Below are positions 1-8,876 of a stretch of DNA of 64,000 nt, piece by piece. The notes beneath the pieces were generated by a model. That model was not told where the DNA came from. It was given only the letters and a program-made list of their open reading frames with translations, and made no database searches. Source of the stretch: Deltaproteobacteria bacterium (lineage in GTDB: Bacteria > Desulfobacterota_D > UBA1144 > Nemesobacterales > JAJCZQ01); NCBI GenBank assembly GCA_029262335.1, contig JAJCZQ010000027.1:27862-91861 (forward strand), written 5' to 3'. A program made the position numbers and the translations under genes. Each line of letters opens with the position of its first letter. Within the stretch, counting starts at the first letter, position 1.

Positions 1-276
1 GAGCAGGACATCGGCCGTCATGTAGTTTGCGTAGAGCTAACCGAAGAGTTCCTTGAATTTTCAAAAAGCCGGGGCAATGACCTCTCCACACCTAAACCTG
101 AATACGAATTTCCCGGTTTAAAGGGAGGAGACAGGTGGTGCCTTTGTGCACTAAGGTGGCAGGAAGCGCTTGAGGCCGGCAAAGCCCCCCAGCTCTATCT
201 TCAGGCTACCCATGAATCAGCCCTGGAGGTCCTTTCTTTGGAAGACCTCAAAAAATATGCAATAGATTTAATCTGA
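1..276 (+). CDS. DUF2237 family protein (C-terminal part)
   Basis: The reading frame is open from the first base of the window and stops at 274-276, leaving the last 91 residues of a protein that starts upstream. The visible part has the features of the DUF2237 family: a VVC-x-ELTEEF stretch, the signature GNDLSTP, a GGDRWCLCALRWQEA block, and a C-terminal ATHESALEVLSLEDL segment. These are small soluble bacterial and eukaryotic proteins of unknown function. Two cysteines in the RWCLCAL block are candidates for metal binding or redox chemistry, which is inference. The next gene lies 44 bp downstream on the same strand, so cotranscription is possible. Confidence 0.85.
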   Translation, partial: EQDIGRHVVCVELTEEFLEFSKSRGNDLSTPKPEYEFPGLKGGDRWCLCALRWQEALEAGKAPQLYLQATHESALEVLSLEDLKKYAIDLI

Positions 277-320
277 TCCTATTGATTATTCCGTATTAAT
301 AATTAACCTCATATTCCGTA

Positions 321-1529
321 ATGAAATACGTAATCCTTCAGGGCGATGGTATGCCCGATCACAAACTACCGGAACTTGGTAATAAGACCCCTCTTGAGGC
401 AGCGGATACTCCTAATCTGGACTTTATTGCCAAAAGAGCAGAAACATTTGGTATGGCTAAAACCATTCCCGAGGGACTTCCCCCCGGAAGTGATGTAGGA
501 AACCTGGCTGTACTGGGATATGATCCAACTGTCTATTACACCGGGAGGTCTCCGCTTGAAGCAGCGAGTATCGGCGTAGAGCTTGAACCAAACGATGTTA
601 CACTTAGATGCAACCTTGTTACTCTTGGTGATGAAGATGGCAATACAGTAATGGCTGACTATAGCGCCGGCCATATTTCAACCGAGGAAGCAGAAGAACT
701 AATTGATGCAATAAAAAATGAACTTGACCAGGACGGATTAATATTTCACCCCGGCATAAGCTACCGTCATCTTTTGGTTTGGTCCGGCGGAAATAAAGAC
801 GTAGCAACAACACCGCCTCATGATATTTCAGGGAAGGTAATAGACCCTCATATACCCGTAGGTGAGGGTTCCGATAAACTAAACGAACTTATTATAAAAT
901 CACGTGAAATACTCAAAGACCATCCTGTAAATAAAAAGAGGGTCGAAAGAGGTGAAAACCCTGCCACAAGCATCTGGCTCTGGGGCCAGGGCACTGCCCC
1001 CAAAATGCCAACCCTTGAAGAACTTTACGGAATAACCGGTTCAGTTATTTCTGCAGTGGATCTCGTTAAGGGTATCGGCCATTATGCAAAAATGGATGTT
1101 ATTGATGTTCCCGGTGCTACCGGATACCTCGATACAAACTACGAAGGCAAAGTGGACTATGCAATTGAGTCATTAAATAACTGCGACCTTACCATGATCC
1201 ATATCGAATCAACTGATGAGACGGGCCACGTCGGGAAAGCAGAGCTTAAAGTACAGGCAGTGGAAGATTTTGATAAAAGGGTTGTAGGAAGGGTACTCGA
1301 AAAAATTAAACAGTTTAAAGACTACAGGATACTTGTAATGTCAGACCACCCTACCCCGATTGATATCAGGACACACACAAGTGACCCGGTGCCTTTTGCA
1401 ATCCTGGATTCATCTGATGAATCTCTTAAAAACGACAGTAATCTCTATACTGAAGATTCAGCAACTGATTCTGATACTTTTATTGAAGACGGCTGGAAAC
1501 TGATGAGCATGCTTCTTAAAAAAAATTAA
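321..1529 (+). CDS. apgM: ApgM-family phosphoglycerate mutase or putative homoserine kinase
   Basis: This 402-residue protein belongs to the alkaline-phosphatase-like superfamily, archaeal-type 2,3-bisphosphoglycerate-independent phosphoglycerate mutase. Visible metal and catalytic residues are Asp9 in GDGMPD, the likely phospho-acceptor Ser57 in PPGSDVGNLAVLGYDP, Asp and His near 298-302 in STDETGHVG, the SDHPTP motif near 341 and the THTSDP motif near 354. The length matches the family. In many bacteria this group has been proposed to act as an alternative homoserine kinase rather than in glycolysis, and the sequence alone cannot decide. No threonine-pathway gene lies nearby. No strong ribosome-binding site precedes the ATG, but the start fits the family's N-terminus. 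Confidence 0.88.
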   Translation: MKYVILQGDGMPDHKLPELGNKTPLEAADTPNLDFIAKRAETFGMAKTIPEGLPPGSDVGNLAVLGYDPTVYYTGRSPLEAASIGVELEPNDVTLRCNLVTLGDEDGNTVMADYSAGHISTEEAEELIDAIKNELDQDGLIFHPGISYRHLLVWSGGNKDVATTPPHDISGKVIDPHIPVGEGSDKLNELIIKSREILKDHPVNKKRVERGENPATSIWLWGQGTAPKMPTLEELYGITGSVISAVDLVKGIGHYAKMDVIDVPGATGYLDTNYEGKVDYAIESLNNCDLTMIHIESTDETGHVGKAELKVQAVEDFDKRVVGRVLEKIKQFKDYRILVMSDHPTPIDIRTHTSDPVPFAILDSSDESLKNDSNLYTEDSATDSDTFIEDGWKLMSMLLKKN

Positions 1530-1712
1530 TCTTCGGTTTGTGATTGCACTGGGATTAAATAGATTTAAAAAAAGGGAAACCAATCATTAGCATGTGCTGC
1601 TCTTCGCTGTTTTTTGTAAGTTGCTGGGTTTATTGGAATGTTTGTTGAGTTTTAGGTTGAGAATAATTTTCTTTGTATGGTTATTACAACTTAATAAAAA
1701 CGATATTATTCA

Positions 1713-2219
1713 TTATATACTTTTCTTTACTACTGTTTTTTGCATTAATATATTATTTGGATAACTAATTACATTGTCTTCAGAATCTTCTAGAATAACA
1801 TTAAAAAGTGTCATATCTATAATTTTTCCTTCAATTGTATTATCACCGTCAAGAATTTGGACGTTGTCATCTATCTTAAATGGGCAAGAGGTAAATAAAA
1901 TTATGCTTGATGTTATATTGCTAAGAATGGACCATGATGCAAATAGAGCTACACCTACTATAGTAAAAAAAGTTGTTGCAAAGATAAATATACCACTGTA
2001 ATTAATCCCCCAGATAACCGACATAAAAACAAGAAAAAGTATGAATGATAATAAACGTGATATTTTAATTATATAAATTGTTCTTCTAAGTTTTATATCT
2101 TTTTCCTTACGAAAGTGATCAATTGTTTTTTTTAAATATTTAAGAAAAATTATTATAGAGAGTAAAACTGCTAGAGATATAATTAAATTAACAAGATTAG
2201 AATTAATGAAATTTGCCAT
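1713..2219 (-). CDS. compact MscS-like mechanosensitive channel protein
   Basis: The 168-residue protein has a hydrophobic helix at about 8-30, a basic loop, a second hydrophobic stretch at about 52-75 and a third running into a Gly/Ala-rich segment near 85-105. The segment then continues as FKIDDNVQILDGDNTIEGKI, the start of the small beta domain of MscS channels. It ends soon after the motif SYPNNILMQKTV, where MscS proteins normally continue into an alpha/beta C-terminal cage. It is therefore a minimal MscS with pore helix and beta domain only, about half the size of the MscS protein at 6006-7193. Whether it gates on its own is unknown. It is divergent from the CNNM/CBS gene. The region is very AT-rich. 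Confidence 0.72.
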   Translation of the reverse strand: MANFINSNLVNLIISLAVLLSIIIFLKYLKKTIDHFRKEKDIKLRRTIYIIKISRLLSFILFLVFMSVIWGINYSGIFIFATTFFTIVGVALFASWSILSNITSSIILFTSCPFKIDDNVQILDGDNTIEGKIIDMTLFNVILEDSEDNVISYPNNILMQKTVVKKSI

Positions 2220-2554
2220 ATTTATTTAAACTTAACTAAATAACTTTTATATATTTTGAATTTAGTTCAAACCCAAATACATTAAATAAAGTTTTAACCC
2301 GGATTAACCTTATCTTTTAATTATTATTTGAATATACCTGCCCTTATACTACTTAATAGGTACAAATTACATTATTCTACTCAAATAAGATTTTATATTT
2401 CTTGCAAATAGTCACTTTTCTTTTTACCCATCTACTTTGATTAAATCATAATCAAGAAATGTCTCAAAGATATTATTGTTCAAAGGGCTAAAATAAAGGT
2501 AATTATATGATGTTGTTATAAATAATAGATTATTTATGAGGAACTAAATAATAA
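2220..2554. other. divergent intergenic region, nothing recognised
   Basis: This 335-bp, very AT-rich stretch separates the minus-strand MscS-like gene from the plus-strand CNNM/CBS gene and must carry promoters for both. I see no credible ORF, RNA gene or terminator hairpin in it. The only clear signal is a GAGGAA ribosome-binding site at 2538-2543, 11 bp before the TTG start of the downstream gene. Confidence 0.5.
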
Positions 2555-3565
2555 TTGTATGTAATCATAATAATTACAGCAGTAAGCTTAATAGGTTCAT
2601 TCCTCTGTTCACTAATGGAAGCTGCTATTTATTCCATACCCCGAAGCAGGATAGAATCATTAAAAAGCCAGGGTGATCCAAGAGCTATACGACTTTCCCG
2701 CCTAAGGGACAAGATAGATGAGCCAATTGCTGCAATACTAACTCTAAATACTGCTGTTAATGTGCTTGGTGCATCAATTGCCGGGTCACTTGTTGCAAGA
2801 CATTACGGAGATGCATGGCTTGGGTTATTTTCGGGAGCTTTTACCGGGGGTGTACTGATTTTTAGTGAAATTATCCCAAAATCCCTGGGGGTTACTTATG
2901 CTAACACACTTGCCCTACGTCTGTCGGGAGTTATCGAATTACTTATTAAATTATTTTGGCCGTTTGTGAAGATCAGTGTTTTTATTACAAAGCTTTGGGG
3001 TAAAAACTCACACCTTAATTTCCCGACAGAGGATGACTTAAGGAGCCTTGCGGAATTATCACACCAGGGGGGGAGCATACTTTCTGAAGAAGCTGAAATC
3101 GTTAATAATGCACTTAAATTGGATGACAGAAAAATTTTGGAGATAATGACTCCCAAATCAGTGGTACTGGAGATGCCGGATAATACAGCGGTAGGTGATA
3201 TAAACCTAAATTCGGATTACTGGCACTACAGCAGGGTCCCTGTGTATAGAGCGGGAGACCATGACCATATAGTCGGCGTAGTATTAAGAAGCGATGTATC
3301 AATGGCTTTATTAAGTGGCGACAGTGACAAGACGTTAAGGCAACTCATGATACCTCCTGATTTTGTACCGGATAATATGTATCTGAATGAGCTACTAAAA
3401 CGCTTCATAATCACAAGAAGACATCTATTTTGTGTAAAAAATAATAAAGAAGAATATATGGGGATCGTTACCCTGGAAGATATAATCGAGTCTCTTATCG
3501 GCGAAGAAATAGTTGATGAACTCGATATTCATGAGGACATGCAGGAGCTGGCAAAAAAATTATAA
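2555..3565 (+). CDS. CNNM/CBS-domain transporter-like membrane protein
   Basis: The protein has 336 residues and a TTG start supported by GAGGAA at 2538-2543. The N-terminal half (about 1-150) is a CNNM/DUF21 membrane domain with several hydrophobic segments and the characteristic N-terminal block with SLMEAAIYSIPRSRI. The C-terminal half has a tandem CBS pair at roughly 195-325, beginning with IMTPKSVVLEMP and ending with GIVTLEDIIESLIGEEIVDE. It lacks the CorC/HlyC C-terminal domain found in longer relatives. Family members are linked to magnesium or cobalt homeostasis and to hemolysin-type annotations, so divalent cation transport or sensing is a reasonable family-level assignment. It is a single-gene unit here. 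Confidence 0.85.
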   Translation: MYVIIIITAVSLIGSFLCSLMEAAIYSIPRSRIESLKSQGDPRAIRLSRLRDKIDEPIAAILTLNTAVNVLGASIAGSLVARHYGDAWLGLFSGAFTGGVLIFSEIIPKSLGVTYANTLALRLSGVIELLIKLFWPFVKISVFITKLWGKNSHLNFPTEDDLRSLAELSHQGGSILSEEAEIVNNALKLDDRKILEIMTPKSVVLEMPDNTAVGDINLNSDYWHYSRVPVYRAGDHDHIVGVVLRSDVSMALLSGDSDKTLRQLMIPPDFVPDNMYLNELLKRFIITRRHLFCVKNNKEEYMGIVTLEDIIESLIGEEIVDELDIHEDMQELAKKL

Positions 3566-3621
3566 GTTTATAACTCAACTCTAATTAAAAACTGTTTTTT
3601 TCAACTAACCCATAAACCAGA

Positions 3622-4560
3622 TTAAATTTCTCCAATATGGAAAAGAGCATCTCCCCTGTTTACTATGGGATTTGATCGTAGGCCAATTATATAACCATCT
3701 ACTTTTGATTTAATCTTCAGCTCTTCTTCACCAAAAGGGTCCGAAACACTTCCAAGTTCCTGGTGAGGATTGACTTTGTCACCATATTCAACATTTGACC
3801 TGAATAATCCGGATTTAGGTGATCTGGTCCAAATTGAGTCTGAAATAATAATATTACGACTTTTTTTAACAGATTTTTTTGTCATTCCCAAATGATTCAT
3901 GACCCTGATAACACCTTTTATACCTTCCCTTACCGAAAACTCGTCAAACGCAAGGGATTCACCCCCTTCATAAACAAGTATCCTTTTACCAACATTAAAA
4001 GCTGCTTTCCTAAATGACCCGTCTCTTAATTCCGAGTTAATAATTAATGGGGCATTAAATGCTTTTGCAAGTTCAAGGTTGAGACCGTCGTCAGTCAAAC
4101 ACCTGATTTGAGGGTAGTTTCTATTTGCACCACCTGTGTGAAAATCTATACCATAATCTATAAGTGGTATTATTTCGTTCATAAGAATATAGGCAATTCG
4201 CGCTGCCAGTGAACCGTTTTTTCTGCCCGGGAATGACCTGTTAAGATCTTTCCCGTCAGGTAGGTATCTTGAGTTGAGAAGAAAACCGTAAATATTGATA
4301 ACTGGAATTACAATTACTGTTCCCCTTGAAGGTTTAATCCTGTTTTCAACTTTTAAACGCCTAAGGATCTCAGTCCCGTTTAATTCGTCGCCATGCATGC
4401 CGGCAGAAATAAGAAGAACAGGCCCCGGTTTTTTAGACCTGTATACATAAACCGGAAGTTCAATTAATGTGTTTGATGGGAGTTTTGAAATGTTAAAAGT
4501 AATAATTTCATTTTCCCCTGGTAATATTTCAATACCGTTAATGCTGAATTCTTCTGACAT
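3622..4560 (-). CDS. succinylglutamate desuccinylase/aspartoacylase-like M14 family protein
   Basis: The 312-residue protein carries the zinc-ligand motif of the M14-type deacylase/carboxypeptidase fold: GMHGDELNG with His56 and Glu59, and a third ligand His near 140 in DFHTGG. An Arg/Asn-rich stretch near 105 (DGKDLNRSFPG) is also typical. The last part (about 250-312) resembles the beta-rich C-terminal domain of the family. It is the third gene of an operon with a retropepsin-like protease and RimK. Its ATG overlaps the RimK stop by one base, so translation is probably coupled. The context suggests removal or transfer of amino-acid groups on a RimK substrate, but the true substrate is unknown. 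Confidence 0.85.
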   Translation of the reverse strand: MSEEFSINGIEILPGENEIITFNISKLPSNTLIELPVYVYRSKKPGPVLLISAGMHGDELNGTEILRRLKVENRIKPSRGTVIVIPVINIYGFLLNSRYLPDGKDLNRSFPGRKNGSLAARIAYILMNEIIPLIDYGIDFHTGGANRNYPQIRCLTDDGLNLELAKAFNAPLIINSELRDGSFRKAAFNVGKRILVYEGGESLAFDEFSVREGIKGVIRVMNHLGMTKKSVKKSRNIIISDSIWTRSPKSGLFRSNVEYGDKVNPHQELGSVSDPFGEEELKIKSKVDGYIIGLRSNPIVNRGDALFHIGEI

Positions 4561-5468
4561 TAAACTTTGACCCGGTCTTTAATCAGGTTTTTTCTGTGTG
4601 CGTTATTTTCAATAAATTCAATGATTTTGCCTGCAACATCTATTTCTGTAGATTTTTCAATTCCTTCCAGTCCCGGGGAAGAATTAACTTCCATAATTAC
4701 CGGACCTTTATCCGACTGCAGTAAATCAACACCTGCTACATTCAGGCCAAGGACTTTCGCTGCTTTTACTGCAGTTGACCTTTCTGCCGCACTTAATTTG
4801 ATTTGTGTTGCAGACCCGCCTCTATGAATATTGGAGCGGAATTCGCCTTCAGGACCCTGTCTTTTCATTGCAGCAATTACTTTTCCGCCTATTACAAGAG
4901 CCCTTATATCAGCTCCCTTCGCTTCTTTTACAAATTCCTGTATGAGCATGTTTGCCTGTATTCCGTAGAAAGCCTCAATAACCGATTTAGCTGCCTTTTT
5001 TGTTTCAGCCAGCACAACTCCAATGCCCTGTGTACCCTGGATAAGTTTTATGATTAGAGGTGCTCCACCTACTTCTTCAACAAGGTGGTTAATGTCTGTT
5101 GGGTCGGAAGCAAATGCTGTAGTGGGTATGCCTAAATGTGATCTTGTAAAAAGCTGCATACTTCTTAATTTATCCCTTGATCTGACGATGGCCTGGGATT
5201 CGTTCAGGCAAAATACATTCATCATCTCAAACTGCCTCACAACGGCGGTTCCATAAAATGTCCTAGAGGCCCCAATTCTTGGTATTACAGCATCAAAGCC
5301 GATAAGTACTTCTCCATTTACGCAGATTTCGGGATTCCCCTGTTCAATGACCATGTAGCATTTTAAGAAATCTATAATTTCAGCTTCATGTCCTCTATCT
5401 TTTGCCGCTTCGTAAAGCCTTTTTGTGGAATAGAGATTTCTATTTCTTGATAAAATGGCAATTTTCAA
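4560..5468 (-). CDS. rimK: RimK-family alpha-L-glutamate ligase (ATP-grasp)
   Basis: The 302-residue protein is the length of RimK. The N-terminal pre-ATP-grasp domain begins MKIAILSRN and includes the family motif [10 protein letters not shown]. The ATP-grasp core contains the glycine-rich loop in [11 protein letters not shown], the [21 protein letters not shown] strand region and the metal-binding C-terminal [12 protein letters not shown]. RimK adds glutamates to the C-terminus of ribosomal protein S6 in enterobacteria, and related enzymes modify other peptides or cofactors. It overlaps the upstream protease gene by 4 bp (ATGA) and the downstream deacylase gene by 1 bp. The three genes are thus a tight operon. 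Confidence in the family is high; S6 as substrate is inference. Confidence 0.93.
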   Translation of the reverse strand: MKIAILSRNRNLYSTKRLYEAAKDRGHEAEIIDFLKCYMVIEQGNPEICVNGEVLIGFDAVIPRIGASRTFYGTAVVRQFEMMNVFCLNESQAIVRSRDKLRSMQLFTRSHLGIPTTAFASDPTDINHLVEEVGGAPLIIKLIQGTQGIGVVLAETKKAAKSVIEAFYGIQANMLIQEFVKEAKGADIRALVIGGKVIAAMKRQGPEGEFRSNIHRGGSATQIKLSAAERSTAVKAAKVLGLNVAGVDLLQSDKGPVIMEVNSSPGLEGIEKSTEIDVAGKIIEFIENNAHRKNLIKDRVKV

Positions 5469-5923
5469 TGTTTTCTCCTCATTTTACTTCGATAAGATAT
5501 ATTTGATCTTGAAATATCGACAATGAACCCTTTCTTTAAAAGTTTTCTTCCTAGAAGTATTGGGTATTTCATTTTTGATCTGTCTGAAAGTGATAACTCA
5601 ACTTCGTATTTTTTATCAAAAAGAATAATTTCAGTAACTACAATAAATCTCTTTTCGGATTGCCCAAATGAATTTTTTATTTTCTTGGTCTTGTGGAGCG
5701 GGAGGCTTATTTTCCTGTGGTCATAATCGGGGTGTGAAGGGTCTAATAGATTGAATGAAACGTATTTTTTTTCACCCTTTCTTTGTATTTTTATATTGTT
5801 GCAGTGGATAGATGATGTATAAGCACCTGTGTCAATTTTGGCATCTATGTTATAAAGTTTAAGTTTTGGGAAATCAACTTTATCTTTGCTGCCTATAATT
5901 AATTTATCTGGTGATTTTTTCAT
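5465..5923 (-). CDS. RimB-like retropepsin-type protease (Zn_protease/PF05618 family)
   Basis: This 152-residue protein has a single aspartic-protease-like motif, DTGAYTSS starting at Asp31, and a second hydrophobic block ending [12 protein letters not shown], which matches the retropepsin fold of the PF05618 family. The family is annotated as ATP-dependent zinc protease, yet the visible chemistry is of the aspartyl type. In Pseudomonas the homologue RimB works with RimK in controlling ribosomal protein modification. It is the first gene of the operon, followed by rimK with a 4-bp overlap. Its promoter must lie in the AT-rich gap before the divergent MscS gene at 6006. Confidence 0.87.
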   Translation of the reverse strand: MKKSPDKLIIGSKDKVDFPKLKLYNIDAKIDTGAYTSSIHCNNIKIQRKGEKKYVSFNLLDPSHPDYDHRKISLPLHKTKKIKNSFGQSEKRFIVVTEIILFDKKYEVELSLSDRSKMKYPILLGRKLLKKGFIVDISRSNISYRSKMRRKH

Positions 5924-6005
5924 ATTGCCGTAATTAATAACTATCTATAATCTACATAAATACTATAATAAAGATACGTATTATGATTTTTATTTTATTA
6001 ATTTA

Positions 6006-7193
6006 GTGTTGTTAGTTTGGATATGGGTTATTTCAAATTATATGAATGAAATTTTAAATACGATTACAGGTTTTGCTGATGAGTTTCTCGGACTCATATT
6101 AATATTTCTAACAATCTTAATCCTATATTTACTAAGCAGAATTATCTCAAATTACATAAAATCTAAATCTTTTTTTGAATATAGAGAAGGCATACAATTA
6201 GATTATAGGATTAAAATTTTACTGGTATTAACCGGCCTGGTTTTAATCGGATGTATTTCTATCCTATTCTTTAATTTCAATGTTGTTCTTGATTACTTAA
6301 GATCACTGCCAATTGTAAATAATAATTTACTAAAGATCACAGTGCATTCTTTTTTTGTTTCCCTTCTTACAGTCTATATATTATATAACTTGTTAATAAT
6401 ATTTAGAAATATTATCTATATACATACAATCAGAAAGTTTAATGAAGATACAGCGGGTTCATTTAAATCTGTCTTCACAAATTTAGGATATCTGCTTTTA
6501 GTATTATTATTTTTTGTTGGTCTCGGGGTTAACTGGAAAATTTTTGTTCCAATTGCCGGCGCGCTTGGTATCGGAGCAGGCATTGGGCTTCAGGGGATTT
6601 TAAATAACTATTTCAGTGGTTTCATTCTTTTAACTTCCAGGAAATTAAAAATAGGTGATATTGTAGAGATTGAAGGAAATTCCGGCAGGGCAATCGGCAA
6701 CAAGCTTGAAACTATTTACGGTAAAATACAGACCATTGATATTCTTAATACCGTAGTACTAACAGTTGATGGTATTGAAATAGTAGTCCCTAACTCCCAG
6801 TTTCTTTCAAACCAATTTGTAAATTACTCTCTTACTGATTCAAAAATAAGAGTAAGAATTCCATATGGTGTTTCTTATTCTTCTGATCCAATAATAGTGA
6901 AAGAAATATTACTTAAAGTAGCAAATGAAAATACCCAGATACTGGTTGATCCAAAACCTGACGTATGGTTTACCGAGATGGGTGATAGCGCTTTGATGTT
7001 CAACCTGCTTTGCTGGGTAGATATTAAATTCCTTTGGAAATTAAGCGGCCTTGTAAGCGAAATTAATATAAACGTCTGGTATAAACTGAAAGAAGAAGGC
7101 ATAACAATACCTTTCCCACAGAATGATGTCTGGTTTAAGAACAACTTAACAGTTGAATTGGAGAAGGAAGTTAAAAAAGTTGATGAGGAATAG
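6006..7193 (+). CDS. MscS-family mechanosensitive ion channel
   Basis: The 395-residue membrane protein has hydrophobic segments near 20-45, 70-90, 108-135 and 155-180. The pore-lining TM3 follows at about 180-210 (glycine/alanine-rich, ending LQGILNNYFSGF), then the beta domain starting LKIGDIVEIEG and the alpha/beta C-terminal domain. The motif VVPNSQFLSNQFVNYS is typical of MscS proteins of the MscM/YbdG-like size class. The annotated GTG start adds 12 residues before an ATG at 6042 (MNEIL), which may be the true start; neither has a convincing ribosome-binding site. It probably protects the cell from hypo-osmotic shock. The corA gene starts 4 bp downstream, so the two are likely cotranscribed. 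Confidence 0.9.
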   Translation: MLLVWIWVISNYMNEILNTITGFADEFLGLILIFLTILILYLLSRIISNYIKSKSFFEYREGIQLDYRIKILLVLTGLVLIGCISILFFNFNVVLDYLRSLPIVNNNLLKITVHSFFVSLLTVYILYNLLIIFRNIIYIHTIRKFNEDTAGSFKSVFTNLGYLLLVLLFFVGLGVNWKIFVPIAGALGIGAGIGLQGILNNYFSGFILLTSRKLKIGDIVEIEGNSGRAIGNKLETIYGKIQTIDILNTVVLTVDGIEIVVPNSQFLSNQFVNYSLTDSKIRVRIPYGVSYSSDPIIVKEILLKVANENTQILVDPKPDVWFTEMGDSALMFNLLCWVDIKFLWKLSGLVSEININVWYKLKEEGITIPFPQNDVWFKNNLTVELEKEVKKVDEE

Positions 7194-7197
7194 ATAA

Positions 7198-8262
7198 TTG
7201 ACAGATTTTAAATATGACCCCTCTGTTAAACTGGGTATGAGGCCAGGTGAGATAGTTCATATTGGAGAACAAAAGCTCGATCAGATAAGAGTACGAGTAC
7301 TGGATTTTAATCCCCAAACAATTGAGTTGAAAGAGCTTTCCAGTATAGAAGAATGTATAAATTATAAAAATCATGACACTTTGTCCTGGATCAATATCGA
7401 TGGGCTTCACGATACTGAAGCAATTGCCAGGATTGGAAAAGATTTTAATATCAGCAACCTTGTTCTCGAAGATATTGCAAACACCATGCAGCATCCAAAA
7501 TTTGAAGAGTATGAGGATTATATTTTTATAACTACCAAGATGATTTACTATACCCAGGATACAACAACCATGGTCTTTGAACATATAAGTTTTATCTTGG
7601 GAGATAAGTTTGTTATTACTTTCCAGGAAAGAGTGGGTGACATATTTTTACCTGTACGTGAAAGAATAAAAGACCCTAAATCAAGACTTAGAAACAGGGG
7701 AACTGATTACCTTACATATGCTTTGCTGGATGTACTGGTAGACAACTATTTTGTCATTCTTGATAAAATTAACAGTGAAGTAAATAATCTTGAAGAACAG
7801 CTCATGGATTCACCCACCCAGGAAACCCTAAAACAGATGTATAAAGTTAAAAGAGAGTTGTTAAGGCTAAACAGAAATATAAGGCCTGTAAGGGACATTG
7901 CCAATAATTTATACAGCATCGAATCGCCCCTGATTGAAGAAAAAAACAAAAACTTTATACGTGACCTTTATGATCATACAGTCGATGTAAATAGCAGTCT
8001 TGATATAAACAGGGAAATGGTTTCAGGTATGATCGAAACATATATATCCATAACGGGGAATAAGCTGAATGAAATTATGAAGGTCCTTACAATTATGGCC
8101 TCCATATTTATACCCTTAACTTTTATTGCGGGAATTTATGGTATGAATTTTGATAATATGCCGGAACTGCATACTAAATGGGGATACCATGTCACTATTT
8201 TTATAATGTTAATAATCGGGGCAGCATTACTGATTTACTTTAAAAAGAAAAAATGGCTTTAA
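7198..8262 (+). CDS. corA: CorA magnesium/cobalt transporter
   Basis: The 354-residue protein shows CorA architecture: a soluble alpha/beta N-terminal domain, long helices at about 170-290, and two C-terminal membrane segments. The first of these ends with the family signature GMN in GIYGMNFDNMPE at about residue 316. The last membrane segment runs into a basic tail, KKKKWL. The start is TTG at 7198, 4 bp after the stop of the MscS gene, with GATGAGGAA near the end of that gene serving as ribosome-binding site. CorA forms a pentameric inner-membrane channel for Mg2+. Pairing with MscS suggests an ion and osmotic homeostasis operon. Confidence 0.95.
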   Translation: MTDFKYDPSVKLGMRPGEIVHIGEQKLDQIRVRVLDFNPQTIELKELSSIEECINYKNHDTLSWINIDGLHDTEAIARIGKDFNISNLVLEDIANTMQHPKFEEYEDYIFITTKMIYYTQDTTTMVFEHISFILGDKFVITFQERVGDIFLPVRERIKDPKSRLRNRGTDYLTYALLDVLVDNYFVILDKINSEVNNLEEQLMDSPTQETLKQMYKVKRELLRLNRNIRPVRDIANNLYSIESPLIEEKNKNFIRDLYDHTVDVNSSLDINREMVSGMIETYISITGNKLNEIMKVLTIMASIFIPLTFIAGIYGMNFDNMPELHTKWGYHVTIFIMLIIGAALLIYFKKKKWL

Positions 8263-8274
8263 AGGAAGAAAATT

Positions 8275-8460
8275 ATGAGTCCTAAAAAAATAATTGGATT
8301 AATCTTAATCTTTTTTGTCGTTATTTTCGGACTTCAGAATATTCAGTCAGTCCAGATTAAATTTTTAATTTGGGATATAGAAATGTCCAGAGTATTCATG
8401 GTTTTAATAATTTTTGGTATTGGCTTTTTATCCGGATATTTTTTTAAAACAATCAAATAA
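8275..8460 (+). CDS. LapA-like membrane protein (DUF1049)
   Basis: The 61-residue protein has two hydrophobic helices (about 5-22 and 38-57) separated by a short segment containing QNIQSVQIKFLIWDIEMS. This is the pattern of the lipopolysaccharide-assembly protein A (LapA/DUF1049) family. The C-terminus, YFFKTIK, lacks the cytoplasmic helix of longer LapA proteins. It follows corA by 12 bp with AGGAAG just before the ATG and is probably the last gene of the mscS-corA-lapA unit. In enterobacteria LapA works with LapB on LPS assembly control, but no lapB is present here. Confidence 0.8.
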   Translation: MSPKKIIGLILIFFVVIFGLQNIQSVQIKFLIWDIEMSRVFMVLIIFGIGFLSGYFFKTIK

Positions 8461-8876
8461 TCTTAAAATTACACCTTTATTAAACCATATATAGGGTTAG
8501 GAAGAAAAGGTTTGAACCACCGACAAATGCCTTATTACAGCATTGTTCTACTTCGGCAACCTACTATAATTATTAATAATCAACCCCAAAATGGCTTTGT
8601 GATTGTAATGTGATTAATAATCATAGTATCTATACTGATAATATGTTAAAGTTGTGTGTAGATCAGTTTAGATAGAAGATTCCTACCAACGACAGACCCT
8701 TCCTTATTTTTTTGGCAATCTGCCAGCTTTACTTTCTATTTATAGGTCTTTGACCTACTTAAATATAATTAATATTTTTCAATTATTTTATATGACAGGG
8801 GTGTCATTTAATGATTGAATGATTTCTGAAAGTTACTTTTATTAGTAAATATCGACATGATAATACGAAAGCAAAG
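8461..8876. other. intergenic region with a degenerate tRNA-like segment
   Basis: The 416-bp gap holds no credible ORF. At 8505-8570 the sequence read on the minus strand resembles a decayed tRNA: a T-loop-like GTTTGAA, a potential anticodon-stem pair AATGC/GCATT, and a D-arm-like segment. The T-stem and acceptor stem do not pair, so it is not a functional tRNA. The remainder, up to the GT4 start at 8877, is AT-rich with no further recognised element. Confidence 0.4.
8511..8525. repeat. 15-bp direct repeat, tRNA-like, left copy
   Basis: The 15-mer TTTGAACCACCGACA occurs here and again at 12201-12215 in the same orientation. It looks like the reverse complement of a tRNA T-loop and T-stem region. 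The two copies bracket the GT4-GH15 module. The identity is directly visible; a role as an integration scar is speculation. Confidence 0.6.

Noticed and set aside
366..674. Open frame on the minus strand inside the ApgM gene
   Set aside because: It lies entirely within a well-supported gene, has no ribosome-binding site and shows no recognisable motif.
1537..1562. Similarity of this segment (TTTGTGATTG...) to 8595-8620
   Set aside because: About 20 of 25 bases agree, but both are AT-rich intergenic sequence and only a 10-base core is identical, so chance is likely.
8505..8570. A functional tRNA on the minus strand
   Set aside because: The T-loop looks right but the T-stem and the acceptor stem do not pair, so it is at most a decayed remnant.
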